Shown: in pieces, positions 1 to 7,390 of the stretch
Numbering within the stretch: position 1 is the stretch's first letter
Layout of the letters: each line of letters opens with the position of its first letter
Assembly (NCBI GenBank): GCA_964518995.1
Contig: CAZFJU010000128.1
Span: 1-12,308, forward strand
Length of the DNA: 12,308 nucleotides
Source of the DNA: ZC4RG20 sp964518995
Lineage (GTDB): Bacteria > Pseudomonadota > Gammaproteobacteria > Steroidobacterales > Rariloculaceae
Direction: 5' to 3'
Notes under the pieces: model-generated
What the model was told of the DNA's origin: nothing
The model's input: the letters and a program-made list of their open reading frames with translations, nothing else
The model's database searches: none
Translations under genes and position numbers: made by a program

Positions 1-762
1 CGCGGCGGCGATATCGCCTTGTCTCAGTAACGCCTCGACGAGCGGAGCCATGGCCGCGAAGTGCGATGGGCCTCCCGGCCCCTCGCGTTCGATGATGCCG
101 CGGAAGGTCGCCTTGGCATCCTCGAAGCGTCGCCCCATGAGCTCCAGATTGCCGCGCAACACGAGCGCCGGCGAGTACATCGCATCGTCGCTCAGCACCT
201 CCACGATCAGGCGCCGGGCTTCGTCCACACGGTTCTGACCCAAATACAAGCTTGCAAGATCCGTTCGGGCGCGGAGAGAGTCCGGATCGAGCTCGAGCGC
301 CGAACGGTACAGTTGCTCGGCCTGGTCGAACTGGCTCAGCCCGCGGTGCGCCGTCGCGCCGATCCGCAGCACGGTGACGCGATCCTCGGCCATGACCTGT
401 GGACCGCTCTCGATCTGCGCCAGGGTTTCGCTAAACCGACCCTGAGCGACCAGCGCTTCGAGCAGCGGGATCTGCACCTCGCTCGGATCCGCACCGAGCG
501 CGAGCGCGCGGCGCAGCGCGACCTCGGCGGAAAGCGGATCGCCCTGGTTGAGCCTGACCTGGCCCAGCAACGCACGGCCGGCGACATGATCCGGCTCTTC
601 GCGCAATAGATTTCTCAGGTGAATCTCGGCGGTGCGATGTTCACCGGCGGCGATCGCTTGCTGAGCCGTCGCGATAAGCTCATCCGTGGTGGGCTGGGCG
701 CAGCCGGTGCCGACCATCATCCAGCCGAGCATGCTTGCGATTAAAAAGGTTTGCTTTCTCAT
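1..762 (-). CDS. prsT: TPR-repeat lipoprotein, PrsT type (3' end outside window)
   Basis: The frame is open from an ATG at 762 to the left edge, giving 254 codons with no stop, so the C-terminus is missing. It starts with a lipoprotein signal peptide: MRKQ, a hydrophobic stretch, then GTGC with the lipid-modified Cys at residue 21. After that come helical repeats with the TPR spacing of A, L, G and Y residues (for example 'HLRNLLREEPDHVAGRALLGQVRL' split over residues 49-72, and 'AEQLYRSALELDPDS' near 150-165). PrsT proteins of PEP-CTERM/exosortase loci are long (about 900 aa) TPR lipoproteins thought to act at the cell envelope in EPS export. The assignment rests on the lipobox, the TPRs and the position 19 bp after prsK. 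An AGGTGA ribosome site lies 3 nt before the ATG. A different TPR lipoprotein cannot be excluded without the C-terminus. Confidence -1.
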   Translation of the reverse strand, partial: MRKQTFLIASMLGWMMVGTGCAQPTTDELIATAQQAIAAGEHRTAEIHLRNLLREEPDHVAGRALLGQVRLNQGDPLSAEVALRRALALGADPSEVQIPLLEALVAQGRFSETLAQIESGPQVMAEDRVTVLRIGATAHRGLSQFDQAEQLYRSALELDPDSLRARTDLASLYLGQNRVDEARRLIVEVLSDDAMYSPALVLRGNLELMGRRFEDAKATFRGIIEREGPGGPSHFAAMAPLVEALLRQGDIAAA

Positions 763-781
763 GACTCACCTGTTGGAGGAG

Positions 782-2842
782 CTATGCTGCGGATTGATCC
801 GCTTTGAGGTGCTCGGCCGCGGATGGCAGCCACATGCAAAGAGTTGTGCCGACGCCGATCTCGCTGGCGATCTCGACGTCGCCTCCGGCGCCTTGAATCG
901 TCTCACGGATCTGGTACGCACCGATACCCATTCCTTTGGCGCCTTTCGTGCTATGAAACGGTTTGAAAAGCTCATTACGTACGAACTCCGCGTCCATCCC
1001 GGCGCCGGTATCCGCGACTTCGACGCGCACGCGCCCATTCTCGTCGCTCAGCGTCACCGTCACGCGCCCATCGGCCGGCGTCGCATCCTGCGCGTTGCGG
1101 ATCGCATGCGTAATCGCCATGCCTAGCCGCTCGCGATCGGCTGCGACTCTCGCGACCGGCGCCGATATTTTCACGGTGGGCTTCGGCACGCGGTCGGAGC
1201 ACGCCCGGCAGGCTTCCCGTATCGCCTCGCCGACGTCGACCAACGACCGTTGCTCGGGCTTGGCCGCGCTTTGCAGCCGTTCGAGGACGCGTCGCATGCG
1301 TTGCACGCTGGACTCGATGGTCGTGACCGCGTCCTCGATAAACTCCGGCCGATGCTTGAAACGCTGGGCATTGCGAACGACCAGCTCCTGTTGCGCGATC
1401 AGGTTCTTCAGATCGTGCATCAAGAATGCGGTGAGCCGCGCGAAAGCCTCGAACTGCTTCGTCTCGGAGAGCGCCTCCTGCGCACGCTCCTGCTGCAGAA
1501 AGATCGCCACCTGCTGCCCGGCCGTCTTCAGCAGATCGTGATCCTCGTAGGTCAGCGGACCGAGCCCCGATGGACGGTCGAGACCGACGATGCCAATCAA
1601 CGTGCCGGCGTGCAGCAACGGCACGAAAACCGCCGCTTCGGTCAGATGCGGCGAGTCTTCGGCGAACGCGTTCGAATACCGATCCGGCGCGGCGCGATAC
1701 TCTTGTGTATCCACGACCCAATGGGTTTCACGCATGAAGCGGATCAGCGGATCGTCGCCGCTTAGCGCCTGCCCTGGTTCCGACACCCGCCATGCGCCAG
1801 ACGGAGCGAAGCGCCCCCCGTCACGCTCCTCGAGCCACAATCGGCCGTGCTCGGCCTCGATGATGTCGGCCAGCGCACGGACGCTTCTCTCCGGAAGTGA
1901 CGGCGCCTGTGCGCCGCCGACCAGCGTCTGCATCAGCCGCAGCCATTCCTCCCGGTAGTCGTATCGATTCCGATAGAAATGCTTGGCGATGAAGACCTTC
2001 ACACGCCGCCGCAAGCTGGTCGAGAACAGCGCCCACAGCAGCACCGCGGACGCGCATGCGAAGAACACCAGCTGCAGAAACACGCCCCACGCGAAACCGG
2101 TCGCGGCAATCAGCACGCCTCCGGCGGCCATGGCAAGCAGATAGAGGCCCGCCGCCACGAGGCTGGTCGAGTAGAAAACGACATGGCGAGAGACGAAAAC
2201 ACTGCGGCCCCAATCGGGTTGCTGCTTGATCGCAAGCAACAGCAGCGGCGCTGATGCCGCGCCCACGAAGCCGCGCAGGCCCCAAAGCACCTCGTTGACA
2301 TGCGCGAAAAGCAGCGCCTGCGAGAACACGAACACGTCGAGGGCGAAGACCATGCCGATGCCAATCGACAGATAGCGCACGACTCGCCGCTGCTCGAACA
2401 CCGAGTTGCGGTAGAGCTGCTCGAGGCCCAAAAGCCCGACGAGCGCGAGCCCGAGGACCGGCAACGCGACGAGCTGCCCTTCCGCCGCACCGACGAAACC
2501 GTGATAGGCCACCGTAACAACAGCCGACGCGCACAGCGCGACGGCGGCCAACGCCAGCGTTCTCGCCAGCCCCTGTGCCGGAGAATGCATGCGCAAGAAC
2601 CCGGCGACGAACAGGATCCACGCGGTGCTGCGCAGTGCGTCCGCGGTCAGCATCCAGGCGGAGAAGCCATCCCCTAGGATGATCCCCGCGGCAAGCACGA
2701 CGGCCCACGCCGCCGAGGCCGCAATGGACGCGATCAGCGTCCCGGCGTGCCGCGTGCCCGGGGATGACGGCAGCGTCAACGCGAGCACGCCAAGGAAGGC
2801 AATGGCCGCAAGGATATAGCCGAGCGCCGCGACTGTCGTCAT
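782..2842 (-). CDS. prsK: PEP-CTERM system sensor histidine kinase PrsK
   Basis: A membrane histidine kinase of 686 aa. Residues 1-280 form about eight to ten hydrophobic helices, residues about 305-455 a GAF-like sensor domain, and residues 465-675 the kinase core. H-box LMHDLKN has the phospho-accepting His at about 476; the N-box HAIRNAQDAT follows at about 579, G1 DTGAGM at 611, F-box FKPFHSTK at about 626 and G2 GMGIGAY at about 637. The HDLKN box, the GAF domain and the multi-helix N-terminus are typical of PrsK, the kinase that pairs with the NtrC-like regulator PrsR in exosortase/EPS systems. The ATG at 2842 was chosen because AGGTGA lies 8 nt upstream. In-frame GTG codons at 2854 and 2872 are alternatives, and both overlap the preceding gene. 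The AGGTGA contains the stop codon of the sugar transferase, so the two genes are probably translationally coupled. prsR does not follow; prsT comes next. Confidence -1.
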   Translation of the reverse strand: MTTVAALGYILAAIAFLGVLALTLPSSPGTRHAGTLIASIAASAAWAVVLAAGIILGDGFSAWMLTADALRSTAWILFVAGFLRMHSPAQGLARTLALAAVALCASAVVTVAYHGFVGAAEGQLVALPVLGLALVGLLGLEQLYRNSVFEQRRVVRYLSIGIGMVFALDVFVFSQALLFAHVNEVLWGLRGFVGAASAPLLLLAIKQQPDWGRSVFVSRHVVFYSTSLVAAGLYLLAMAAGGVLIAATGFAWGVFLQLVFFACASAVLLWALFSTSLRRRVKVFIAKHFYRNRYDYREEWLRLMQTLVGGAQAPSLPERSVRALADIIEAEHGRLWLEERDGGRFAPSGAWRVSEPGQALSGDDPLIRFMRETHWVVDTQEYRAAPDRYSNAFAEDSPHLTEAAVFVPLLHAGTLIGIVGLDRPSGLGPLTYEDHDLLKTAGQQVAIFLQQERAQEALSETKQFEAFARLTAFLMHDLKNLIAQQELVVRNAQRFKHRPEFIEDAVTTIESSVQRMRRVLERLQSAAKPEQRSLVDVGEAIREACRACSDRVPKPTVKISAPVARVAADRERLGMAITHAIRNAQDATPADGRVTVTLSDENGRVRVEVADTGAGMDAEFVRNELFKPFHSTKGAKGMGIGAYQIRETIQGAGGDVEIASEIGVGTTLCMWLPSAAEHLKADQSAA

Positions 2843-2850
2843 CGCCGGGC

Positions 2851-4236
2851 TCACCTGGAACCCTTCTGCCACAAGACGACTTCCACCGTCTGCAACAGGA
2901 TCATCAGGTTAAAGATCAAGCTACGGTTTTTCACGTAGTACATGTCGTACTCGAGCTTCGCCTTCGCATCCTCCTCGGAGGCGCCGTACGGATAGCACAG
3001 CTGCGCCCAACCGGTGAGGCCGGGCTTTACGCAATGACGCTCGTGGTAGTACGGAATTTTGCGGGAGAGCTCGTCGACGAACTCCGGCCGCTCGGGCCGC
3101 GGCCCCACGAAGCTCATGTTGCCTTTCAATATATTGATCAGCTGCGGCAGCTCGTCGAGCCGGGTCTTGCGAATCCACCGGCCGACGCGCGTGACCCGGT
3201 CGTCCTCACGTGTCGCCCATTGCGCGCCGGCGGCTTCCGCATTGTTCTTCATGCTCCTGAACTTATGGAGCACGAACGGCCTGCCGTCGAAACCGACACG
3301 GCGCTGGCTGTAGATTACCGGACCGCCGTCATCGAGGTAGATCGCCAAGGCCACGAGCAGGCCGACGGGCAGCGCGAGCAGTGACAACGCCATCGCCATG
3401 ATGAGATCGAGGCATCGGAAGCTCAGATGATCGCGGCCGGTGCCAGCGAAGCCCTTCGAGAAGATCAGCCAGGCCGGATTCAGCATGTCGACTTTGATCC
3501 GGCCCGTCTCGCGCTCCAGAAACTCGAGCAGGTCGATTACGCCGACGCCGGCCAGCTTGCACGAGAGCAGCTCGCTGATCGGAAAGCTGCGGCGCCGGTC
3601 GTCCACGGCAATCACGATCTCGTCGATACGATGGGCGCGGACGAAGTCGAGCATCGGGGATCCGCCGAATGCCAGCACGCGCGGATCCTGAATAGCGAGC
3701 TCGTCGCTCGCCGTCGGCACGAAAGCCACGACGCGAAATCCGCGCTGATCGCTGCGCCGACGAAGCTGCAGGATCTTCGACGCGCGTTTGCCGGCACCAT
3801 ATACCAGCACGCGCCGCCTGAAGACGTCGTCGTCGATCAGCTTTTGAAAGGCAACTCGAGCGATGCACAGAGCTATGGCGGAGATCGCCAGCGCCAGTAG
3901 CCAGACAGGGCGGGAGCCGACGAACCGGAAAACGAACTCGAGGACGGCAATGCCGACGACGGCCATGCCGATGCCGACGAAGATCCGCGCGATCACCCCG
4001 TCCAGCCGATAGCGCTGCTTGACGCTATAAAGACCCATCGCGGCCATCGACACGCTTACGGCCACTCCAAACGACGCGGCCTGAACGAGCAGATCGGTGC
4101 CGGGCGACATGGCCGAGGCGTAGCCCAGCGCCGCGACCGTGAAGTAGGCGATGTACATGCTTGCGCCGGCCAAAACGAAGTCGACACCGGCCATCAGCAG
4201 CGTTTGGGGAGAAACGTGGTGCGCGAAGATTCTCAA
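2851..4236 (-). CDS. XrtA/PEP-CTERM-associated polyprenyl-phosphate sugar-1-phosphate transferase
   Basis: A 461-aa initiating glycosyltransferase that moves a sugar-1-phosphate from a UDP-sugar to undecaprenyl phosphate in the inner membrane, the first step of EPS repeat-unit assembly. N-terminal membrane helices (about 10-130) are followed by a Rossmann-like CoA-binding_3 region (YGAGKRA at 146-152), another helix (about 277-300) and the catalytic bacterial-sugar-transferase domain. Visible motifs are QRRVG at 311-315, KFRSM at 325-329, RLDELPQ at 359-365 (catalytic Asp-Glu), SFVGPRPERPEF at 375-386 and PGLTGWAQ at 405-412. The N-terminus 'RIFAHHVSP' and the length match the exosortase-associated family (TIGR03013/EpsB type). 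The start codon is TTG at 4236; no in-frame ATG or GTG lies between it and the upstream TAG, no good ribosome site is visible, and an ATT sits immediately before it. It is the first gene of the operon with prsK and prsT. Confidence -1.
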   Translation of the reverse strand: MRIFAHHVSPQTLLMAGVDFVLAGASMYIAYFTVAALGYASAMSPGTDLLVQAASFGVAVSVSMAAMGLYSVKQRYRLDGVIARIFVGIGMAVVGIAVLEFVFRFVGSRPVWLLALAISAIALCIARVAFQKLIDDDVFRRRVLVYGAGKRASKILQLRRRSDQRGFRVVAFVPTASDELAIQDPRVLAFGGSPMLDFVRAHRIDEIVIAVDDRRRSFPISELLSCKLAGVGVIDLLEFLERETGRIKVDMLNPAWLIFSKGFAGTGRDHLSFRCLDLIMAMALSLLALPVGLLVALAIYLDDGGPVIYSQRRVGFDGRPFVLHKFRSMKNNAEAAGAQWATREDDRVTRVGRWIRKTRLDELPQLINILKGNMSFVGPRPERPEFVDELSRKIPYYHERHCVKPGLTGWAQLCYPYGASEEDAKAKLEYDMYYVKNRSLIFNLMILLQTVEVVLWQKGSR

Positions 4237-4414
4237 AATGCGAGCCGTCTGCCAAAGAGCGGCAAATGCTAACGTTCCCTACGCAACGCCACCGTGAACG
4301 AGTCGGGAATTCCGACGCATTACGTTATCTTTTGCAGCCGCGCATGACCCGCACGGGCTCTCGAGCCTGTTCGTAGACAGCCTCGTCGCGAGCCGCAACC
4401 GCTCTCCACGCGCC

Positions 4415-4442
4415 GATCGCCGACGATCCGATGTCGGCGATC
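4415..4442 (-). terminator. Perfect 10-bp hairpin downstream of ugd
   Basis: GATCGCCGAC (4415-4424) and GTCGGCGATC (4433-4442) are perfect inverted copies around an 8-nt loop, 28 bp past the ugd stop codon. There is no T-tract on the exit side on either strand, so this is not a classical Rho-independent terminator. It could block 3' exonucleases or mark the end of the ugd transcript. The role is inferred; the inverted repeat is seen directly. No convincing promoter for the sugar-transferase operon was found in the rest of 4237-4469. Confidence -1.
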
Positions 4443-4444
4443 TC

Positions 4445-4471
4445 GACGATCGGTGACGATCGGTGACGATC
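4445..4471. repeat. 10-bp tandem repeat overlapping the ugd stop
   Basis: The unit GACGATCGGT occurs twice in full and then as a 7-bp partial copy (2.7 copies, exact). The last partial copy runs into the TGA of ugd (4470-4472). The function is unknown; slippage here would alter spacer length or the very end of ugd. Confidence -1.
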
Positions 4472-5834
4472 AGGAGGCGGCTTGCGCGCTGCTCCTCTCA
4501 ACTGGAATGACGTCCCCTCTGCCGATACCGAAGTACCGGATCCCTAAATCACTCAACAGGAGCGGGTCATACAAGTTGCGGCCGTCGAAAATCACCGGCT
4601 GCTTCAGGGCAGCGCGAATGCCTTCGAAGTCCGGGCTCCTGAACTCCTTCCACTCCGTGACGATAACCAGCGCGTCGGCGCCGCGCAGAGCATCGTACGA
4701 GCTCGTGCACAGCTCGAAGTCGTCCCTGTCGCCGTAAAGCTTGTGCGCTTCTTCTCCGGCGACAGGATCGTATGCTTGTACTCGGCAGCCATCGGCCCAG
4801 AGTGCTTCGATCAATGTGCGGCTCGGCGCCTCGCGCATGTCGTCCGTATTCGGTTTGAACGAAAGCCCCCAGACGGCGATTGTCTTACCTTGGAGGTTAC
4901 CACCAAAGTACTGCTTAAGCTTCTCGTACATCACGCGCTTTTGGCGCATGTTCACGCTTTCGACCGCCGTCAGCAGCTCCGCATGATAGCCATGCGCCCG
5001 CGCGACGCTGCCGAGCGCCCGGATATCTTTCGGAAAGCAGGAACCGCCGAAGCCGAGCCCCGGGTAGATGAACTCGTAGCCGATGCGCGGGTCGGAGCCG
5101 ATGCCGACGCGGACGTGCTCGATGTCCGCACCGACCAGCTCGGCGAGGTTCGCCAGCTCGTTCATGAAGCTGATCTTGGTGGCCAGCATCGCGTTGGCCG
5201 CGTACTTCGTGAGCTCCGCCGAGCGGATATCCATGACCAGCAGCCGGTCGTGGCTGCGATTGAAGGGCTCGTATAGCGCGCGGAGCAGCTCGGCCGTACG
5301 GGGGTTATCGGTGCCGACGATGATTCGATCGGGGCGAGTGAAATCCTCGATCGCCGCGCCTTCTTTCAGAAACTCGGGGTTCGCCACGACATCGAACTCG
5401 AGCTTCACGCCGCGCCGCTCGAGCACCGACCGGATCTCCGCCTTGACCAGATCCGCAGTGCCGACCGGCACCGTGGATTTATCGACGATGACACGGTAGT
5501 CCGTCATGTGCTCGGCAATGGAGCGTGCGGCAGCCAGCACATGCTTCAGATCCGCCGAGCCGTCCTCGTCCGGCGGCGTGCCGACCGCGATGAATTGGAA
5601 GAGGCCATGCGCGACGCCCTCCGCAAAGTCCGTCGTGAACCTGAGCCGCCCCGCTTCGATCGAGGCCTTGACGATGTCATCGAGGCCCGGCTCGAAGATC
5701 GGTATCTCGCCGCGCTTCAAGCGTTCGATCTTGGCCTCGTCGATATCGACGCAGACCACGTGGTTGCCCGTTTCGGCGAAGCACGCTCCAGTCACGAGCC
5801 CGACGTAGCCTGTACCGAAGATCGTAATGCGCAT
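4470..5834 (-). CDS. ugd: UDP-glucose 6-dehydrogenase
   Basis: Oxidises UDP-glucose to UDP-glucuronate with two NAD+ in the cytoplasm, supplying acidic sugar for EPS. The 454-aa length is normal for bacterial Ugd. Seen in order: the NAD-binding GTGYVG at 7-12 with the acidic Asp30 at the end of beta-2, STVPVGT at 120-126, NPEFLKEG at 152-159 (catalytic Glu154), ELTKYAANA with Lys210 and Asn214, GFGGSCFPKD at 261-270 with the catalytic Cys266, and GLSFKPNTDDMREAPS at 323-338 leading into the C-terminal UDP-binding domain. All key residues are present. It starts at ATG 5834 with only a weak AGGG about 11 nt upstream. It stands alone, with a spacer of about 230 bp on one side and the divergent tRNA gene on the other. 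A TATGAT (minus strand, near 5940) could be a -10 box, but no matching -35 is clear. Confidence -1.
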   Translation of the reverse strand: MRITIFGTGYVGLVTGACFAETGNHVVCVDIDEAKIERLKRGEIPIFEPGLDDIVKASIEAGRLRFTTDFAEGVAHGLFQFIAVGTPPDEDGSADLKHVLAAARSIAEHMTDYRVIVDKSTVPVGTADLVKAEIRSVLERRGVKLEFDVVANPEFLKEGAAIEDFTRPDRIIVGTDNPRTAELLRALYEPFNRSHDRLLVMDIRSAELTKYAANAMLATKISFMNELANLAELVGADIEHVRVGIGSDPRIGYEFIYPGLGFGGSCFPKDIRALGSVARAHGYHAELLTAVESVNMRQKRVMYEKLKQYFGGNLQGKTIAVWGLSFKPNTDDMREAPSRTLIEALWADGCRVQAYDPVAGEEAHKLYGDRDDFELCTSSYDALRGADALVIVTEWKEFRSPDFEGIRAALKQPVIFDGRNLYDPLLLSDLGIRYFGIGRGDVIPVERSSAQAAS

Positions 5835-5963
5835 TTTCAGAATAGCCCTTAGAGGTTACGAACGGACGACACAAGCGTACTGATCAGCTCGTGTGAAATC
5901 CATACGGCGCCCTGCCGGCCGTCGCATGGTTAGCGCGTATCATACAGGCTCCGGCGCCGGGTC

Positions 5964-5992
5964 TTGTGTTCAACTCGAGACCGCCCGACAAT
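5964..5992 (+). promoter_or_regulatory. Candidate sigma-70 promoter of tRNA-Val
   Basis: TTGTGT (5964-5969), a 17-bp spacer and GACAAT (5987-5992) would start transcription near 5999, about 8 bp before the mature tRNA 5' end. Each box matches the consensus at four of six positions. The spacing and position are good, but the assignment is inferred by eye. Confidence -1.
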
Positions 5993-6006
5993 ATCGCGCA
6001 CAGGCG

Positions 6007-6081
6007 GGGCGATTAGCTCAGCGGGAGAGCGCTCCCTTCACACGGGAGAGGTCGCTGGTTCAATCCCAGCATCGCCCACCA
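6007..6081 (+). tRNA. tRNA-Val (anticodon CAC)
   Basis: A complete 75-nt cloverleaf with the CCA encoded. The acceptor stem pairs GGGCGAT (6007-6013) with ATCGCCC (6071-6077), followed by the A discriminator and CCA. The D arm is GCTC...GAGC, the anticodon stem CTCCC/GGGAG (6032-6036 / 6044-6048) with loop TTCACAC and anticodon CAC at 6039-6041, and the T arm contains GGTTCAATCC. It reads GUG valine codons. It sits inside the EPS locus, divergent from ugd and convergent with the lipoprotein gene. No T-rich terminator follows. Confidence -1.
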
Positions 6082-6165
6082 GCGCCTTTGCAAGCTCTCG
6101 CCCCGGCGCCAGCCGCATCTCCCGCACTTCCGCTCAGCTCGATCTGCCGTTCACTCGGCGCGCGT

Positions 6166-7083
6166 TCACTCGATGGTCTTCGAGGCGACGCCCGAGAATT
6201 GGCTCTCGAACCCATCTGCATCGTAGGCCGTCGCGACGAAGTAGTAGGTCGCGGGCACCAACCCTTCGATGACATAAGTCGTGACACCTGGATTGTCGAT
6301 TGTCGCCGAATCCGTGTAGTCGTCGATCGACGTGCCCCAATAGATCCGATAACCCGCTAGGTTGTCGAGCGTCGTTCCATCCGTACGCATCGTCGGCGCG
6401 GTCCAGCTCAACGTCGCAGAGCCGTGCCCGTACGCCACCACCTCGATGGTGAACGGAGAGAGCGCCACGGTTCGCTCGCCGTCCGACACGCTGATCGTGA
6501 TGTTCGAATAGATGCCCTGGTCGCTCGCAGTCGGCGTGCCGGTCAACCGCCCGGTGGACGGATCGAACGAGGCCCACACCGGCAGGTTGTCGACCGAGAA
6601 CACGATCATGTCCATATCCGGATCGACGGCCGCGGGCGTGAAAGAATACTGCGCGCCTGCCACCACCTGCGGAGCTGGCTTGCCCGAGATACTGGGCGGC
6701 CGGTTCTGCGGCGGCTCGTCGTCTACCGGGTCTGTCGGGTAGACCGGGTCGGACGGGTCGGTGCCTGCCGGAGGCGGAGGCGGCGGAGGCGGAGCGGTGT
6801 CCACCGGAGGCGGAGGCGGCGGCGGAACAGTGCCTACCGGCGGCGGCGGCGGAGCGGCGCCCACTGGCGGCGTCGGAGCCTGAACGTCGTCGTCATCAGC
6901 GGAACCGCTGCCCGGATCGGGCTTCTGGTCGCCGCCGCTATTGTTCCCAGGGTTGGTTACGTCCTGGTAATCATCGAGGTGGGCGGTATTTTCATCATCA
7001 TCACCGCCACACGCTGTCAACGTCATCGTACTTAGAGTCACTAACAGAAATAGTAACCCGTGCCTTCCTGGCTGCTTTCGCAT
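6166..7083 (-). CDS. Ig-like/fibronectin-III lipoprotein with polyproline stalk, under c-di-GMP riboswitch control
   Basis: A secreted lipoprotein of about 305 aa. The signal peptide ends in the lipobox LTAC, with the lipidated Cys at 25 followed by GGDDDE, an acidic +2 region that favours outer-membrane sorting. Residues about 30-70 are Gly/Asp/Asn-rich, and about 70-125 is a polyproline stalk with short V/A-G/D-T interruptions. Residues about 128-215 form a putative Ig/cadherin-like domain (the family pattern 'RPPSISGKP...SFTPAAVDPD...LPVWASFDPSTGRLTGTP' is visible in pieces), and about 218-305 resembles fibronectin type III ('ATLSWTAPT', 'LAGYRIYWG', 'YYFVATAYD'). Such proteins usually mediate surface adhesion or matrix contact; no enzyme motif is seen. 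Just upstream is a GEMM-I aptamer. The ATG at 7083 has no canonical ribosome site, only GGGG inside the aptamer. The exact ligand or partner is unknown. Confidence -1.
   Translation of the reverse strand: MRKQPGRHGLLFLLVTLSTMTLTACGGDDDENTAHLDDYQDVTNPGNNSGGDQKPDPGSGSADDDDVQAPTPPVGAAPPPPPVGTVPPPPPPPVDTAPPPPPPPPAGTDPSDPVYPTDPVDDEPPQNRPPSISGKPAPQVVAGAQYSFTPAAVDPDMDMIVFSVDNLPVWASFDPSTGRLTGTPTASDQGIYSNITISVSDGERTVALSPFTIEVVAYGHGSATLSWTAPTMRTDGTTLDNLAGYRIYWGTSIDDYTDSATIDNPGVTTYVIEGLVPATYYFVATAYDADGFESQFSGVASKTIE
6766..6870. repeat. GGC/GGA-rich imperfect repeat encoding the polyproline stalk
   Basis: Imperfect blocks of GGCGGAGGCGG separated by short ACAGTGCC- or GTGTCCACC-like pieces. On the coding (minus) strand they give runs of five to eight prolines broken by VGT, VDT and AGT (residues about 72-106). 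The tract is slippage-prone and would need elongation factor P for smooth translation. Confidence -1.
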
Positions 7084-7084
7084 T

Positions 7085-7166
7085 GAGGTAACCCCGCTAT
7101 CATCGTCATCCGAAGATCGGTGGCTTTGCGTCCCCGCCTCGCGACGGGTTTGCCCTTGTCACAATG
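7085..7166 (-). ncRNA. Cyclic di-GMP-I (GEMM-I) riboswitch
   Basis: Read on the minus strand, the leader contains the hallmark GEMM-I conserved blocks in the right order: AAGGGCAAACC, a short stem CGUC/GGCG capped by the GNRA tetraloop GCGA, GGGACGCAAAGCC, a second hairpin with a UUCG loop (AUC-UUCG-GAU), then GAUGAUAGCGGGGUUACC. The two sides of P1 pair GUGAC (7158-7162) with GUUAC (7088-7092). Beyond a 3-nt bulge, CAUU (7163-7166) can pair with AAUG (7081-7084), which contains the start codon of the lipoprotein. The class binds c-di-GMP (Rfam GEMM family). Close agreement with the Vibrio cholerae type aptamer makes the identification strong. The direction of control (off by closing P1, or on) is inferred. 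Confidence -1.
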
Positions 7167-7238
7167 ACCTCGAGCGTTTGCCTAGGGCCCGAGGCGTGCT
7201 CTACCTTTCGAGCAACAGTGTCGTCCAACAGAGACACC

Positions 7239-7281
7239 ATTATGCTGTGCGCAAAAAAGTATCGCCGTGAACTCACTCACG
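7239..7281 (-). promoter_or_regulatory. CRP/FNR-family-like operator with candidate -10 box
   Basis: CGTGA-N6-TCACG (7266-7281) is a perfect inverted repeat matching the CRP/Clp pattern TGTGA-N6-TCACA except for the outermost bases. On the minus strand a CATAAT (-10 candidate, 7239-7244) would give a start at 7232, which puts the palindrome centre at -41.5, the class II activator position, and leaves a leader of about 65 nt before the aptamer. There is no good -35 box, as expected for an activator-dependent promoter. The -10 was picked by eye, so the fit is suggestive only. The rest of 7167-7390 is AT-rich for this window and shows no gene. Confidence -1.
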
Positions 7282-7390
7282 ATCAGATACTTTGCAGTTC
7301 AAACTTTATGGAAGATAAGATGTTTTGTGATCTATGCAGCGGGACCTGCCGCCGCGCAGCGACACGAGACAGGAATACGCCGTGCGGCGC

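Noticed and set aside
6007..6081. tRNA-Val as an integration site for a mobile island
   Set aside because: No second copy of the tRNA 3' end and no integrase is visible in the window.
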